From: Treponema sp.
Lineage (GTDB): Bacteria; Spirochaetota; Spirochaetia; Treponematales; Treponemataceae
NCBI GenBank assembly: GCA_024699205.1
Contig: JAILQA010000261.1
Coordinates: forward strand, 1-18,757
Direction: 5' to 3'
Length of the DNA stretch: 18,757 nt
The translations under genes and the position numbers were made by a program. A model generated the notes under the pieces. That model ran no database searches. It saw only the letters and a list, made by a program, of their open reading frames with translations, and was not told the DNA's origin. The first letter of the stretch is position 1. Each line of letters begins with the position of its first letter. Below, piece by piece: positions 8,854-17,208 of the stretch.

Positions 8854-10227
8854 TTATTCTATTTTTGGTAATCCAGCAAAACCTTTTTCCAAATCAGCGT
8901 CGGTTGGAATGTAGTCGGTCATTGTTCCGTCGTTGAAGGCTTTGTAAGCATACATATCAAAATAACCGGTTCCGGTAAGACCGAATACGATTGTTTTTTC
9001 TTCGCCAGTTTCTTTGCATTTAAGTGCTTCGTCAATTGCAACTTTAATTGCGTGGCTGCTTTCTGGTGCAGGCAAAATACCTTCAATTCTAGCAAACTGC
9101 TGAGCGGCTTCAAAAACTGCAGTCTGTTCAACAGCACGAGCTTCCATTAAACCGTCATCATAAAGCTGAGAAAGAATGCTGCTCATTCCGTGATAGCGTA
9201 ATCCACCTGCATGATTTGCTGATGGCATAAACTCACTTCCAAGAGTATACATTTTTGCAAGAGGACAAACATGACCGGTATCGCAAAAATCATAAGCAAA
9301 CTTACCGCGTGTAAGACTTGGGCAGCTTGCAGGTTCAACAGCAATAAACTTATAGTCAGCTTCACCACGGAGCTTACGACCCATAAATGGAGAAATAAGT
9401 CCACCAAGATTAGAGCCACCACCCGCACAACCAATAATTACATCCGGTTTAATTCCATATTTATCAAGCGCAGTCATAGTTTCCAGGCCGATTACACTCT
9501 GATGCAAAAGAACCTGATTCAAAACACTTCCCAAAACATAGCGGTAACCTTCCTGTTTTGTAGCTGCTTCAACCGCTTCAGAAATTGCACATCCAAGGCT
9601 TCCATTTGTATCCGGGAACTCCTTTAGAATTGCACGTCCAACTTCTGTTGTGTTACTTGGTGATGGAGTAATTTTTGCACCATAAGTACGAATTACTTCG
9701 CGGCGGAAAGGCTTTTGTTCATAAGAACACTTTACCATATAGACTTGGCAATCCAAATCAAAGTAAGAGCAGGCCATAGAAAGAGCTGTTCCCCACTGTC
9801 CGGCACCAGTTTCGGTTGTTACACCCTTCAAGCCCTGCTTTTTAGCGTAATAAGCCTGAGCAATAGCCGAATTAAGCTTGTGACTTCCACTTGTATTGTT
9901 TCCTTCAAACTTGTAGTAGATTTTTGCCGGTGTGCCAAGTTTTTTCTCCAGGCAGTAAGCACGCACAAGAGGAGAAGGACGATACATCTTATAAAAATCG
10001 CGGATTTCCTGAGGAATCGGGATATATGCATCTGTTTCATTCAGCTCCTGTTTTACAAGTTCATCACAGAAAACATGAGAAAGCTCTTCTGCTGTACAAG
10101 GCTTTCCTGTTCCCGGATTCAAAAGTGGAGCTGGTTTCTTTTTCATATCTGCGCGAACATTATACCAAGAATCAGGCATCTCCGATTCGTTCAGATAGAT
10201 TTTGTAAGGTATTTCTTTGTCTGCCAT
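8854..10227 (-). CDS. trpB: TrpB2-type tryptophan synthase beta chain (PLP enzyme)
   Basis: The product makes L-tryptophan from indole and serine with pyridoxal phosphate. The length (457 residues) and N-terminus (IPYKIYLNESEMPDSWYN) fit the long TrpB2 subfamily (TIGR01415-like), not the about 400-residue TrpB1. Visible motifs are RPSPLVRA at 83-90, GSHKLN with PLP-binding Lys117, ETGAGQWG with Glu139, the phosphate loop GGGSN at 269-273, and GLTGTGYFD near the end. A frame extends upstream to 10299, but ATG 10227 is chosen because AGGAGG lies seven bases before it and homology begins there. No trpA or other trp gene is adjacent, so indole salvage is a plausible role. Transcription starts from a perfect consensus promoter; the triple-hairpin element follows the stop. 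Confidence 0.93.
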   Translation of the reverse strand: MADKEIPYKIYLNESEMPDSWYNVRADMKKKPAPLLNPGTGKPCTAEELSHVFCDELVKQELNETDAYIPIPQEIRDFYKMYRPSPLVRAYCLEKKLGTPAKIYYKFEGNNTSGSHKLNSAIAQAYYAKKQGLKGVTTETGAGQWGTALSMACSYFDLDCQVYMVKCSYEQKPFRREVIRTYGAKITPSPSNTTEVGRAILKEFPDTNGSLGCAISEAVEAATKQEGYRYVLGSVLNQVLLHQSVIGLETMTALDKYGIKPDVIIGCAGGGSNLGGLISPFMGRKLRGEADYKFIAVEPASCPSLTRGKFAYDFCDTGHVCPLAKMYTLGSEFMPSANHAGGLRYHGMSSILSQLYDDGLMEARAVEQTAVFEAAQQFARIEGILPAPESSHAIKVAIDEALKCKETGEEKTIVFGLTGTGYFDMYAYKAFNDGTMTDYIPTDADLEKGFAGLPKIE

Positions 10228-10310
10228 AATATAACCTCCTGGCATAAAGTTTATTGCGAAAACTATCGCTTTTTTTGATGTTTCTACAAAAAGAAACACT
10301 GTATATTTGC

Positions 10311-10339
10311 ATTATAAGTGAGATAATTGATTCTGTCAA
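10311..10339 (-). promoter_or_regulatory. Perfect-consensus promoter of trpB2
   Basis: The minus strand has TTGACA (10339-10334), a 17-base spacer and TATAAT (10316-10311), all matching the sigma-70 consensus. The predicted start is near 10304, leaving a leader of about 77 bases. The leader contains a 7-bp hairpin, TGTTTCT/AGAAACA in plus coordinates 10279-10285 and 10292-10298, with a six-base loop. No T-box, Trp-codon leader peptide or attenuator T-run is recognisable. Confidence 0.8.
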
Positions 10340-10394
10340 TAGAAACAAACGATTTTTATAATAAATTGTTATTTTTTAATCACTTTTTTTGCTT

Positions 10395-10414
10395 AAACTA
10401 ACGAGCATTAGTTT
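10395..10414. promoter_or_regulatory. Palindromic operator upstream of the TetR gene
   Basis: AAACTAA (10395-10401) and TTAGTTT (10408-10414) form a perfect 7-bp inverted repeat with six bases between; extending inward, eight of nine positions pair. Size and location are typical of a TetR-family operator. It lies just upstream of a -10-like TACAAT (10419-10424), so the TetR protein probably represses itself. The trpB2 promoter is 55 bases away on the other strand and may or may not be affected. Confidence 0.6.
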
Positions 10415-10428
10415 CCGATACAATAATT

Positions 10429-11097
10429 ATGAGCAGGAAAAATCTTTCAAGGGAAAAAATCATACAATCTTTTCTGACCGCCTCCTTCGAAAAAAGTGCA
10501 GGAGCAACATCCCTTGCCGACATTGCAGATGCTTTGGAAATAAAAAAAGCTTCCTTATATAATCACTTTGAAAGCAAAGAACAGATGTACGACGAAACCT
10601 TATCGTATTGCAAAACCGAAATTGAGAATGTTAGTTTCATTGCTGATAAAGTTTTCGATTCTATAAAAAACAGTAAGATTTCCGCTTTGAGCTTGTTCAA
10701 AAAATTGATTTCCAGATATTTTGAATTATTCGAGCTAGAACCTGCCTTTCAAGTGTATATTTTTGTACACACAGAACAGTATTACAATTTAAGTGCGTAT
10801 GAAATTATTAACAATCAATACGAACAACTCACCGAAGAAATAAGAAAGATTTTGACAGCCTGTATGACCGAAGAAAAATTAGCTGATCGTTCCGAAAAAG
10901 AAACAAAAGACATGGCAGCTTACATTTCCTCCATGATTCTTCATCAGTTGGATTTATGCATTGCAAATCGTAAGGAAATAGTCCGCCAGAATCCAGAAAG
11001 TGGCGCAGGCAGCCTTTTTGAACTTCCTTCAGACTCTTTAGCCGTAAATAAAACCTTAAAACTGATTGAAAGTTATTTCAAAGCCGTTTCCTTATAA
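10429..11097 (+). CDS. TetR/AcrR-family transcriptional regulator
   Basis: This 222-residue protein has the TetR N-terminal DNA-binding domain: REKIIQSFLTASFEKSAGATSLADIADAL (given by its ends, residues 8-36), then the recognition helix and hallmark EIKKASLYNHFESKEQMYD at 37-55. The rest is a helical ligand-binding and dimerisation domain of no clear subtype, so the inducer is unknown. A palindromic operator upstream suggests autorepression. The neighbouring trpB2 is divergent. There is no Shine-Dalgarno sequence, and TACAAT ends four bases before the ATG. The last 25 bases overlap the convergent methyltransferase gene. Confidence 0.88.
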   Translation: MSRKNLSREKIIQSFLTASFEKSAGATSLADIADALEIKKASLYNHFESKEQMYDETLSYCKTEIENVSFIADKVFDSIKNSKISALSLFKKLISRYFELFELEPAFQVYIFVHTEQYYNLSAYEIINNQYEQLTEEIRKILTACMTEEKLADRSEKETKDMAAYISSMILHQLDLCIANRKEIVRQNPESGAGSLFELPSDSLAVNKTLKLIESYFKAVSL

Positions 11098-11837
11098 ATT
11101 GCCTTTACCCTTTCAGTATAAACTCCAGGTTTTTCATAAACAATTATCTCAGGTTCAATTTTTAATCGTGATTGAGCATTTTTCCTTGCTTCTATTAAAA
11201 CAAGATTTGGTTCACTTGCTGCAAAAGGACTGACAAGACACATTCTTTTTGGTTCAAGTTTATACTTTTGTAGACAGTTAAAGATTTCTGCCAGCCTGAA
11301 TGGACGATGAATCATAAAAAACTTGCCATGTGGTTTCAAAAGATATTCCGCTGCAGAAATAACATCTTCCAGTTTGCATAAAACTTCATGGCGTGCAATT
11401 GCCTTTTCATCTACCGGATTTTCTTTTCCATGTTCTCTAATCTTATAAGTTGTATTTGATGTAACAAAATCATAATCATGCTTTGCAAATAAGGTCTGCA
11501 CATTTTTTATATCACCCTTCACAATCTGTATTTTTTCATTCAGATTATTCAATTCAACACTTTTCTGAGCAAGGGCCGCAGATTTCTGTTGTATTTCCAA
11601 TCCTGTAATATGAGCAACCTTATCTACCAGCAGCAAAGGAATAATTCCGTTTCCTGTTCCTAAATCCACGCCAGAATCACGCATTTTAATAGAAGAAAAT
11701 GCAAAATTAGAAAGAAGAACGGCATCAATTCCGAACATAAATCCTTTTCTGTCCTGTATGATTTTGTATCCACTTAACAACGTATCTGTCTGAAAATCGC
11801 CTGTAATATCAATGTTGCCTGTAATAACATTTTCCAT
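11073..11837 (-). CDS. TrmN6-like SAM-dependent methyltransferase with altered NPPY motif
   Basis: The 254-residue product resembles tRNA1(Val) adenine-37 N6-methyltransferase (TrmN6/YfiC) and related proteins. Seen are the family entry LLSGYKIIQDRKGFMFGIDAVLL, cited by its ends at residues 20-42, SAM motif I DLGTGNGIIPL at 58-68, an acidic LEIQ loop near 80, and KAIARHEVLCKLEDVI after the catalytic region. The catalytic N-P-P-Y motif expected after YDFVTS reads N-T-T-Y (residues 128-131, codons at 11445-11456), so N6-adenine transfer may be impaired or the specificity changed. ATG 11837 shares one base with the upstream stop (TGATG), indicating translational coupling; GTG 11840 is an alternative start. 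The 3' end overlaps the tetR gene. Confidence 0.82.
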   Translation of the reverse strand: MENVITGNIDITGDFQTDTLLSGYKIIQDRKGFMFGIDAVLLSNFAFSSIKMRDSGVDLGTGNGIIPLLLVDKVAHITGLEIQQKSAALAQKSVELNNLNEKIQIVKGDIKNVQTLFAKHDYDFVTSNTTYKIREHGKENPVDEKAIARHEVLCKLEDVISAAEYLLKPHGKFFMIHRPFRLAEIFNCLQKYKLEPKRMCLVSPFAASEPNLVLIEARKNAQSRLKIEPEIIVYEKPGVYTERVKAIYKETALK

Positions 11838-12154
11838 CACTTAAAAACCACCATCAAAACAAAAAAAGCAATAGCTAAAAGTACCATGTAAATCAGCGCC
11901 AGAATTGAAAAGAAGTCCTTAAAAATCAAAAGCAGGATTGCCCAAAAAATCGTTATCAATCCAAAGAATATTGCAACATAGCCGGAGCCCTTACATTTAA
12001 ACTCACACTTTTTTATTCCTTGTTCAGATTTATCAGGATAAGATTCTGTCATTTTCTTAACAAAACTGTCTGATAAAAAATACAGTCCAAAGCATAAAAA
12101 CACAAGGCCTGCTATAAAAGAAAAAACTATAAGAAGAATAAGTTTTGAACTCAT
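11837..12154 (-). CDS. Small three-helix membrane protein, unknown function
   Basis: This 105-residue protein has three predicted membrane segments: residues 4-27 (LILLIVFSFIAGLVFLCFGLYF), about 57-79 (GYVAIFFGLITIFWAILLLIF) and about 82-104 (FFSILALIYMVLLAIAFFVLM). A polar lysine/cysteine-rich loop (KSEQGIKKCEFKCKGSG) lies between the first and second. I do not recognise a family. AAGG lies seven bases before the ATG, and a possible promoter (TTTACA, 15 bases, TATAAG) lies just upstream. Its stop overlaps the methyltransferase start by one base, so the two are probably one transcript. A functional link to the methyltransferase is not evident. Confidence 0.7.
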   Translation of the reverse strand: MSSKLILLIVFSFIAGLVFLCFGLYFLSDSFVKKMTESYPDKSEQGIKKCEFKCKGSGYVAIFFGLITIFWAILLLIFKDFFSILALIYMVLLAIAFFVLMVVFK

Positions 12155-12283
12155 AATATTACCTTATATTGTAACCTTGATAATGTAAATAGATTAATAA
12201 TAAGGTTCTTATGTATAATTTTACAGTCAGATTTGTCAGAAGAATAAAGCAGCTTGACAAAAAAGTATAACAATCTGTTTTAT

Positions 12284-12312
12284 TTGACATCGGCTTAAAA
12301 AGAATACATAAT
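12284..12312 (+). promoter_or_regulatory. Promoter of the secreted beta-barrel protein gene
   Basis: TTGACA at 12284-12289, a 17-base spacer and CATAAT at 12307-12312 give a good sigma-70-type promoter. The leader is about 30 bases and contains GGAGG (12340-12344) before ATG 12351. A second TTGACA at 12254-12259 has no good -10 at the proper distance. The remainder of 12155-12283 holds nothing else I can identify. Confidence 0.6.
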
Positions 12313-12350
12313 GAATCAATAAAAAATCAAAACTATTCGGAGGTTTTAAA

Positions 12351-12938
12351 ATGAAAAAAATTATTTCTCTTGCACTCGCTATATTTTTAATTGGAACTAC
12401 AGCTCTTTGGGCAGAAGATTCTCAAGATGTAACAGTTTATGATCAGGCTATAGGTATATTTGTTCTTGGAAATGTATCTGCAACAGATCCTAATGTTTGC
12501 GGTCTTCAATATCAGCAGTGGTTTGATAAAGTAGGATTCCAGACAGAAGGTTTTGTTTATTACAATGACAAAAATTATTCACAGATTTCAACTTATAATT
12601 TTTCTTTAAGCGGCGAGCTTCTTCTTAAATTATATGAAACTCCAAAATTCAAACGCACTTATTCTACCCTTTATGCCTGGTTTATGGCTGGCTACCACGG
12701 CTACAATAAAGCTAATTATATAGATTCACAAGGAACTTATGGAGAATCTGGATATGTAGAAGGCTATTACACAGACTCCGGCTTTATGGGAGATGCCATG
12801 TTAGGTATTGGCTTTGGTTTTGATATTGTCGTATTTGACCATATCTCCATTCCATTCCAGTTCGGTTTTGAAGGTGAATTCCCTAATACTGTTAAAGCAG
12901 GATTCTGTATTGGCTCAGGAATACGATATAGATTCTAA
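12351..12938 (+). CDS. Secreted, probable outer-membrane beta-barrel protein
   Basis: This 195-residue protein starts with a cleavable signal peptide (MKKIISLALAIFLIGTTALWA, likely cut before EDSQ at residue 22). The mature part is rich in Tyr, Phe and Gly and shows alternating hydrophobic strands (YSTLYAWFMAGYHGY, GDAMLGIGFGFDIVVFDHISIPFQFGFEGEF), and it ends in GSGIRYRF. A C-terminal aromatic residue on a final strand is typical of outer-membrane barrel proteins. The size would suit an 8-strand barrel. No family is recognised, and a periplasmic beta protein remains possible. GGAGG seven bases before the ATG supports the start. It stands alone between its own promoter and the next gene's promoter. 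Confidence 0.75.
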   Translation: MKKIISLALAIFLIGTTALWAEDSQDVTVYDQAIGIFVLGNVSATDPNVCGLQYQQWFDKVGFQTEGFVYYNDKNYSQISTYNFSLSGELLLKLYETPKFKRTYSTLYAWFMAGYHGYNKANYIDSQGTYGESGYVEGYYTDSGFMGDAMLGIGFGFDIVVFDHISIPFQFGFEGEFPNTVKAGFCIGSGIRYRF

Positions 12939-12965
12939 ATCTGATTTTGAATCTTAAAGTTTTCG

Positions 12966-12995
12966 TTTCCACTTTTTACATTTTATCGTTATAAT
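12966..12995 (+). promoter_or_regulatory. Promoter of the DUF2007-like gene
   Basis: TTTCCA (12966-12971, four of six -35 matches), an 18-base spacer and a perfect TATAAT (12990-12995) precede a short leader with GGAG (13014-13017) before ATG 13023. No intrinsic terminator separates this from the upstream gene, so some read-through is likely. Confidence 0.5.
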
Positions 12996-13022
12996 AATAT
13001 TATTAAAAAAATTGGAGTAAAA

Positions 13023-13466
13023 ATGAGAATTACTTTGATAATATTTATTCTGGTTGCTATTTTTGGTTTTCTTTTATACAACAAATATGTAAGAAAGGAC
13101 AGGAACATCGACAGTCAGAAGAAAGACGATAAAAATACAGACAAAAAAGAGGGCGAAGATCTTCCTGATTTTGAAAAGGGATTTTTTGAACGCACTCAGG
13201 CAGGAGAAAAATCCCAACTGCTGCTTACTTTAGCATCACAGCAGGATTGTGCAATCATTAGAAGCCTTCTTCAGGCAGAAAATATTCCATCTTATACAGA
13301 AGGCGAACACATGAACAATATTTATGGCGGGCTTTCTGGAACAATGACAACGGTTGTCGCAATCAAACTCTATATTTTATGTGCTGATTACGACAAAGCC
13401 GTTGATATTATCAAAAATTACAAGATGGATTCTTCTGGTTATACAATTTTTGATAAAGTCGAATAA
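13023..13466 (+). CDS. Membrane-anchored DUF2007-like protein
   Basis: This 147-residue protein has an N-terminal membrane anchor (residues 3-20, ITLIIFILVAIFGFLLYN), a charged lysine/aspartate linker (about 24-55), and a C-terminal domain (about 64-140). That domain reads SQLLLTLASQQDCAIIRSLL, QAENIPSYTEGEH and VAIKLYILCADYDKAVDII. This matches the DUF2007 family (putative prokaryotic signal-transducing protein, ferredoxin-like fold); its molecular role is not established. The anchor would place the domain in the cytoplasm or periplasm; the lysines after the helix favour the cytoplasm. The stop is three bases from the stop of the convergent ftsK, with no terminator between. Confidence 0.75.
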   Translation: MRITLIIFILVAIFGFLLYNKYVRKDRNIDSQKKDDKNTDKKEGEDLPDFEKGFFERTQAGEKSQLLLTLASQQDCAIIRSLLQAENIPSYTEGEHMNNIYGGLSGTMTTVVAIKLYILCADYDKAVDIIKNYKMDSSGYTIFDKVE

Positions 13467-13469
13467 CGA

Positions 13470-16400
13470 TTATGGAATATGAATGACCTCGCGTGGTTTA
13501 CTACCATTTGCAGGTCCAACAATTCCACGCTCTTCCATTTCTTCTACAAGACGAGCTGCACGGTTATAACCAATCTTCAATCTTCTCTGGATATAAGAAG
13601 CACTTGCTTTTCCAGCCTGAACAACAATTTCCAAAGCCTGATCATAGAGCGGATCTTCACCAATTGCATTTCCGAATAAATCATCTTCTCCACTGCCACC
13701 GTCATCATCATCAACAAAGATTTCTTCATCAATGTATTCAGGTTCACCAAAGCGTTTTACATATTCAACAACATTTTCAACTTCTGAATCACTTACAAAA
13801 GTTCCCTGAATACGAACTGGATAAGGGTCAACAGCAGAAGCATAAAGCATATCACCACGGCCAAGAAGCTTTTCTGCACCAACACTATCAATAATGATAT
13901 TTGAGTCAGTTCGGGAAGCAACCATAAAGGCAATTCGGCTAGGAATATTTGCTTTAATCAAACCAGTAATTACATTTACAGAAGGTCGCTGGGTTGCAAG
14001 TACAAGATGAATACCAACAGCGCGGCTCATTGCTGTAAGTCTGGCAACGATTGATTCCAGTTCCTTTCCACTTGTAGCCATCAAATCTGCAAACTCATCA
14101 ATAATAACTACGATATAAGGTAATTTTTCGGTACAAATATCACGCTCTTTAATTCTCTGATTGTAAGAAGCAATATCACGAACACCAAGTCCATCCAAAA
14201 GTGCATAACGACGCTCCATTTCGCAAAGACAATACTGTAAAGCTTGCAAAGCGCGTTTTGGTTCTGTAATAACTGGTGTAAGAAGATGAGGAATATTATT
14301 GTAAAGCTTTAATTCTACAACCTTAGGATCTACCAAAATGAGTTTAACGTCTTTATAAGAACGCTTATACAAAATTGAAAGAATCAGTGAGTTTACACAA
14401 ACAGATTTACCTGAACCAGTTGCACCGGCTATCAGCATGTGAGGAGTTTTTACCAAATCAATAAGCTGGGCTTTTCCTAAAATATCTTTTCCCAAAACTA
14501 CAGGAACTGCCATTTTTGAATATTCCGGCAAAGACATTTCAATGATTTCACGGAAACTTACAATTGAACGTTCTTTGTTAGGAACTTCAATACCAACTGC
14601 CTGCTTTCCAGGAATTGGAGCGACAATTCGTACAGAACTTGCGGCAAGGCTTAAAGCAATGTTATCCTGCAAAGCAACAATCTTACTTAATTTTACGCCA
14701 GGAGCAGGAAGCAGCTCAAACATTGTAACAACCGGACCTTTTTTAATACCAATTATATCTGCATCAATATTGAACTCTGCTAAAGTCTGCTTTAACTGAA
14801 TAGAAGCTTCTTTTGTTTTGTCATCAATAATCCAATACTGGTCATCTTTGTAAGCGGTGAGCAAATCTGAAGGAATTACATAAGGACCTTTTATAGATGC
14901 TCTGTTTGTTGTTGGAAGATTACCTTCAATTTCTTTTGTAACAGGAGTATTTTCGGCCTGCTGTGCATTGAAGAAATCTGTAAGTTCATCAGCTGTAAGA
15001 TTTTTTGCAGAATTAGCGTTAGGATCAAGTTCTTTTTCTTTGAAAACTTTTTCTTCCAGAACTTTTTCTTCAGCTGCTTGCTTTCTGTCTGATTTTGTAG
15101 ACAAATCAATTTCATCTTCCGCGACATTTATTTCTGGGTCACTTGGGTCTTCAATTCCTTTTTCTTTGCGGACATCTGCATCCATATCAGAGAAAACATC
15201 AGAAACAGAAGCTGTAAAACTTACTTTTTCCTGGGATTTTATCTGATTAAAAATATCGTTTTTCTCTGTCTGATTTTTTTGACTATCAGAATCTTCTGCA
15301 ACAGGTTCAATATCATCAGAAAGTTCTTCATCGTCTTCCTGTTCATTCATATCGATGTCAAAGAAATCTTCATCAAGGGTTGTATCTTCTATTTTTTCTG
15401 TTCCCTCTGTTCCGTCCAAAGAAGGTTCTTTCATATTAAGATAATCTGGCTCTGGTAAAGTTTCATCTTCAACATATTCGTCATCGAGCAAATCATCAGA
15501 CACATCATCTTCTGTACTTGGTGCAAGAGTTTCTGTAATCAAAGGCTTTTGCTGTTCATTTTTGTTAACAGGAGTTACTTCGGGAACAGATACATTTTCA
15601 TCCAGAGAAATCTTTGTCGGATATTTTGGCGCTGCAGGGCGTGCCTTTTTTTCTACAGGCTTTTCTTCTTCTTCGACATTATCACGAAGCGTAATGCCAT
15701 AAGAATAGGCTGGATTTGGATGAAGCTTTGAATCTATGTATCTTGCAGCCGAATAAGGATTTTCTTTTTCCAAAGTGTCTGATTTTATCGACAATTCATT
15801 TTCGTCATTTTTTTTTGCTGGTAATTCTGAAGTCAAATCTACTTCTGGCAAAAAATCTTCATCAGATTCTTCGAGCTCTTCTACTTTTTCACTTTCTTCT
15901 TTTGGTGGAAAATCAAAAATCGGGTCGTTTTCATCGATGTAATCTGGCGGAAGGGTTTCTGGTACAGGTGGTAAATCTGGCCATTCAAGTTCATCGGGTT
16001 CGTTTTCACTTTCGCTTGTTTCTGGTTCTGGATTGATGAGGGCAGCATATTCTTCCTGTGTAATTATAGAAGCAGGATTTGCCGGTTCAGCTTCTTCTTC
16101 AGCTTTTTCTGAGCTAGTTGATTCTGAAACAGGAAGCTCTTCTGCTGTGGTTGAGGATTCTTCACCAGATTTTTCATAATCTTCCATAGTTGGTAAATCT
16201 TTTGTGATTTCCTTTTCTTTTTCTTCTTCCTGAACCTCATAAAGATTATCAGCCTGAGAAACTAAATCTTCATAGGAATTATCTGTATTTTTATTTTCTT
16301 TTAATTCTTCTAAAGCAGCTTTTTCTTCTTCATCCAAACCGTCAATTTCTGAAAGATTTTCAGATAATTCTGAATCAGAAGATTTATCTTCCTGTTTTTC

Positions 16401-17165
16401 ATCGGCAATATCTTCAGAAAAATCTCTTTCTTCGAGCGGTTCATCTTCTTCAGAAATTACTTCATCTTCAACTTCCTCTGAAGCTAAATCATCATCAAAA
16501 ACTTTATCTTCAGGCTTTTCTTCTTTTTCAGCGTTAAATTTATTTGCAGAAAGTTCGGACAAGGCTTTATCAAAAGCAGTGGTCTTTTTTATAGGATTAT
16601 ATTTGAACGAAGCTTCATCTTTGTCATCAACATCATCAACTTTCGCTTTTTTAGGTTCATAATTTTCAAAAGAATCATCATAATCATCCTGCTGAGGTCT
16701 TGGCTTACCGTTTCTATAAAAAATACGTTGATTTACACTTTCGGCAATAATACCAGCACCCAAAATCTCTATGATAATGAGCATAACTCCAGTAACAACT
16801 GTAATTATAATTTTTATTGTTGTTGAATTATTAACACCTATGGCAAGAATATAACGGCAGATTTTCTCGGTAAGAACAGCTGTAAAAAATGGAATAAGCG
16901 CCGTAAGCAGACGCATGGTTTTCTGGCTTGTCCATTTTGTAGCAAAGCATGAAATACCCGCTATAAATAAAAATAAAGGTATCAAAAGACTGCAATATCC
17001 GTAAACAGAATAAAGCATGTTGCCTATGATATAGAGAATATTATTATGACCAGGACCGCCTACACCAAAATCCAATGGCAGTATGGCTAAGCTGATTGTA
17101 AAAAAGGCTGCTAACAGCAGCAGAATTGTTCCTGTAAAAATGCTAGATTTATTCGAAGATTTCAT
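13470..17165 (-). CDS. ftsK: FtsK/SpoIIIE DNA translocase
   Basis: This septum-anchored ATPase pumps chromosome DNA during division and promotes dimer resolution. The 1231 residues comprise four N-terminal membrane segments (about 12-32, 43-73, 85-108, 112-142). A very acidic, low-complexity Glu/Asp/Ser/Pro linker of about 600 residues follows (about 150-750). The motor comes next, with the alpha domain from about 752, Walker A GATGSGKS near residue 912 and Walker B VVIIDEFADLM near 1018. The C-terminal gamma winged helix (about 1172-1231; IGYNRAARLVEEMEERGIVG) should read KOPS-like polarity sequences. Length is close to E. coli FtsK (1329), but most of it is linker. The ATG has only GGA close upstream and a GATAAT six bases before it. 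It is divergent from pfk. Confidence 0.95.
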   Translation of the reverse strand: MKSSNKSSIFTGTILLLLAAFFTISLAILPLDFGVGGPGHNNILYIIGNMLYSVYGYCSLLIPLFLFIAGISCFATKWTSQKTMRLLTALIPFFTAVLTEKICRYILAIGVNNSTTIKIIITVVTGVMLIIIEILGAGIIAESVNQRIFYRNGKPRPQQDDYDDSFENYEPKKAKVDDVDDKDEASFKYNPIKKTTAFDKALSELSANKFNAEKEEKPEDKVFDDDLASEEVEDEVISEEDEPLEERDFSEDIADEKQEDKSSDSELSENLSEIDGLDEEEKAALEELKENKNTDNSYEDLVSQADNLYEVQEEEKEKEITKDLPTMEDYEKSGEESSTTAEELPVSESTSSEKAEEEAEPANPASIITQEEYAALINPEPETSESENEPDELEWPDLPPVPETLPPDYIDENDPIFDFPPKEESEKVEELEESDEDFLPEVDLTSELPAKKNDENELSIKSDTLEKENPYSAARYIDSKLHPNPAYSYGITLRDNVEEEEKPVEKKARPAAPKYPTKISLDENVSVPEVTPVNKNEQQKPLITETLAPSTEDDVSDDLLDDEYVEDETLPEPDYLNMKEPSLDGTEGTEKIEDTTLDEDFFDIDMNEQEDDEELSDDIEPVAEDSDSQKNQTEKNDIFNQIKSQEKVSFTASVSDVFSDMDADVRKEKGIEDPSDPEINVAEDEIDLSTKSDRKQAAEEKVLEEKVFKEKELDPNANSAKNLTADELTDFFNAQQAENTPVTKEIEGNLPTTNRASIKGPYVIPSDLLTAYKDDQYWIIDDKTKEASIQLKQTLAEFNIDADIIGIKKGPVVTMFELLPAPGVKLSKIVALQDNIALSLAASSVRIVAPIPGKQAVGIEVPNKERSIVSFREIIEMSLPEYSKMAVPVVLGKDILGKAQLIDLVKTPHMLIAGATGSGKSVCVNSLILSILYKRSYKDVKLILVDPKVVELKLYNNIPHLLTPVITEPKRALQALQYCLCEMERRYALLDGLGVRDIASYNQRIKERDICTEKLPYIVVIIDEFADLMATSGKELESIVARLTAMSRAVGIHLVLATQRPSVNVITGLIKANIPSRIAFMVASRTDSNIIIDSVGAEKLLGRGDMLYASAVDPYPVRIQGTFVSDSEVENVVEYVKRFGEPEYIDEEIFVDDDDGGSGEDDLFGNAIGEDPLYDQALEIVVQAGKASASYIQRRLKIGYNRAARLVEEMEERGIVGPANGSKPREVIHIP

Positions 17166-17171
17166 AGTTCC

Positions 17172-17184
17172 ATTATCGGATAAT
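17172..17184. promoter_or_regulatory. ATTATC-G-GATAAT palindrome before ftsK
   Basis: A perfect 6-bp inverted repeat around one base, ATTATC (17172-17177) and GATAAT (17179-17184), lies six bases upstream of the ftsK ATG. Its left arm reads GATAAT on the minus strand and could be the ftsK -10 box. To its right, 17192-17220 contains four AGTT-starting units with 7-8 base periodicity. Either could be a regulator site or simply AT-rich sequence. Confidence 0.3.
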
Positions 17185-17208
17185 AAAAAAAAGTTTTTAG
17201 TTTTTTAG

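Noticed and set aside
9715-10278. 187-codon plus-strand frame antisense to trpB2
   Set aside because: Antisense shadow with cysteine/arginine-rich random composition and no family resemblance.
10228-10299. 24-residue N-terminal extension of TrpB2 starting at 10299
   Set aside because: ATG 10227 has an ideal AGGAGG spacing and the family N-terminus; the extension is leader sequence downstream of the promoter.
10228-10304. Riboswitch or tryptophan attenuator in the trpB2 leader
   Set aside because: Only about 77 bases, with two small hairpins; no T-box motif, no Trp-rich leader peptide and no terminator T-run.
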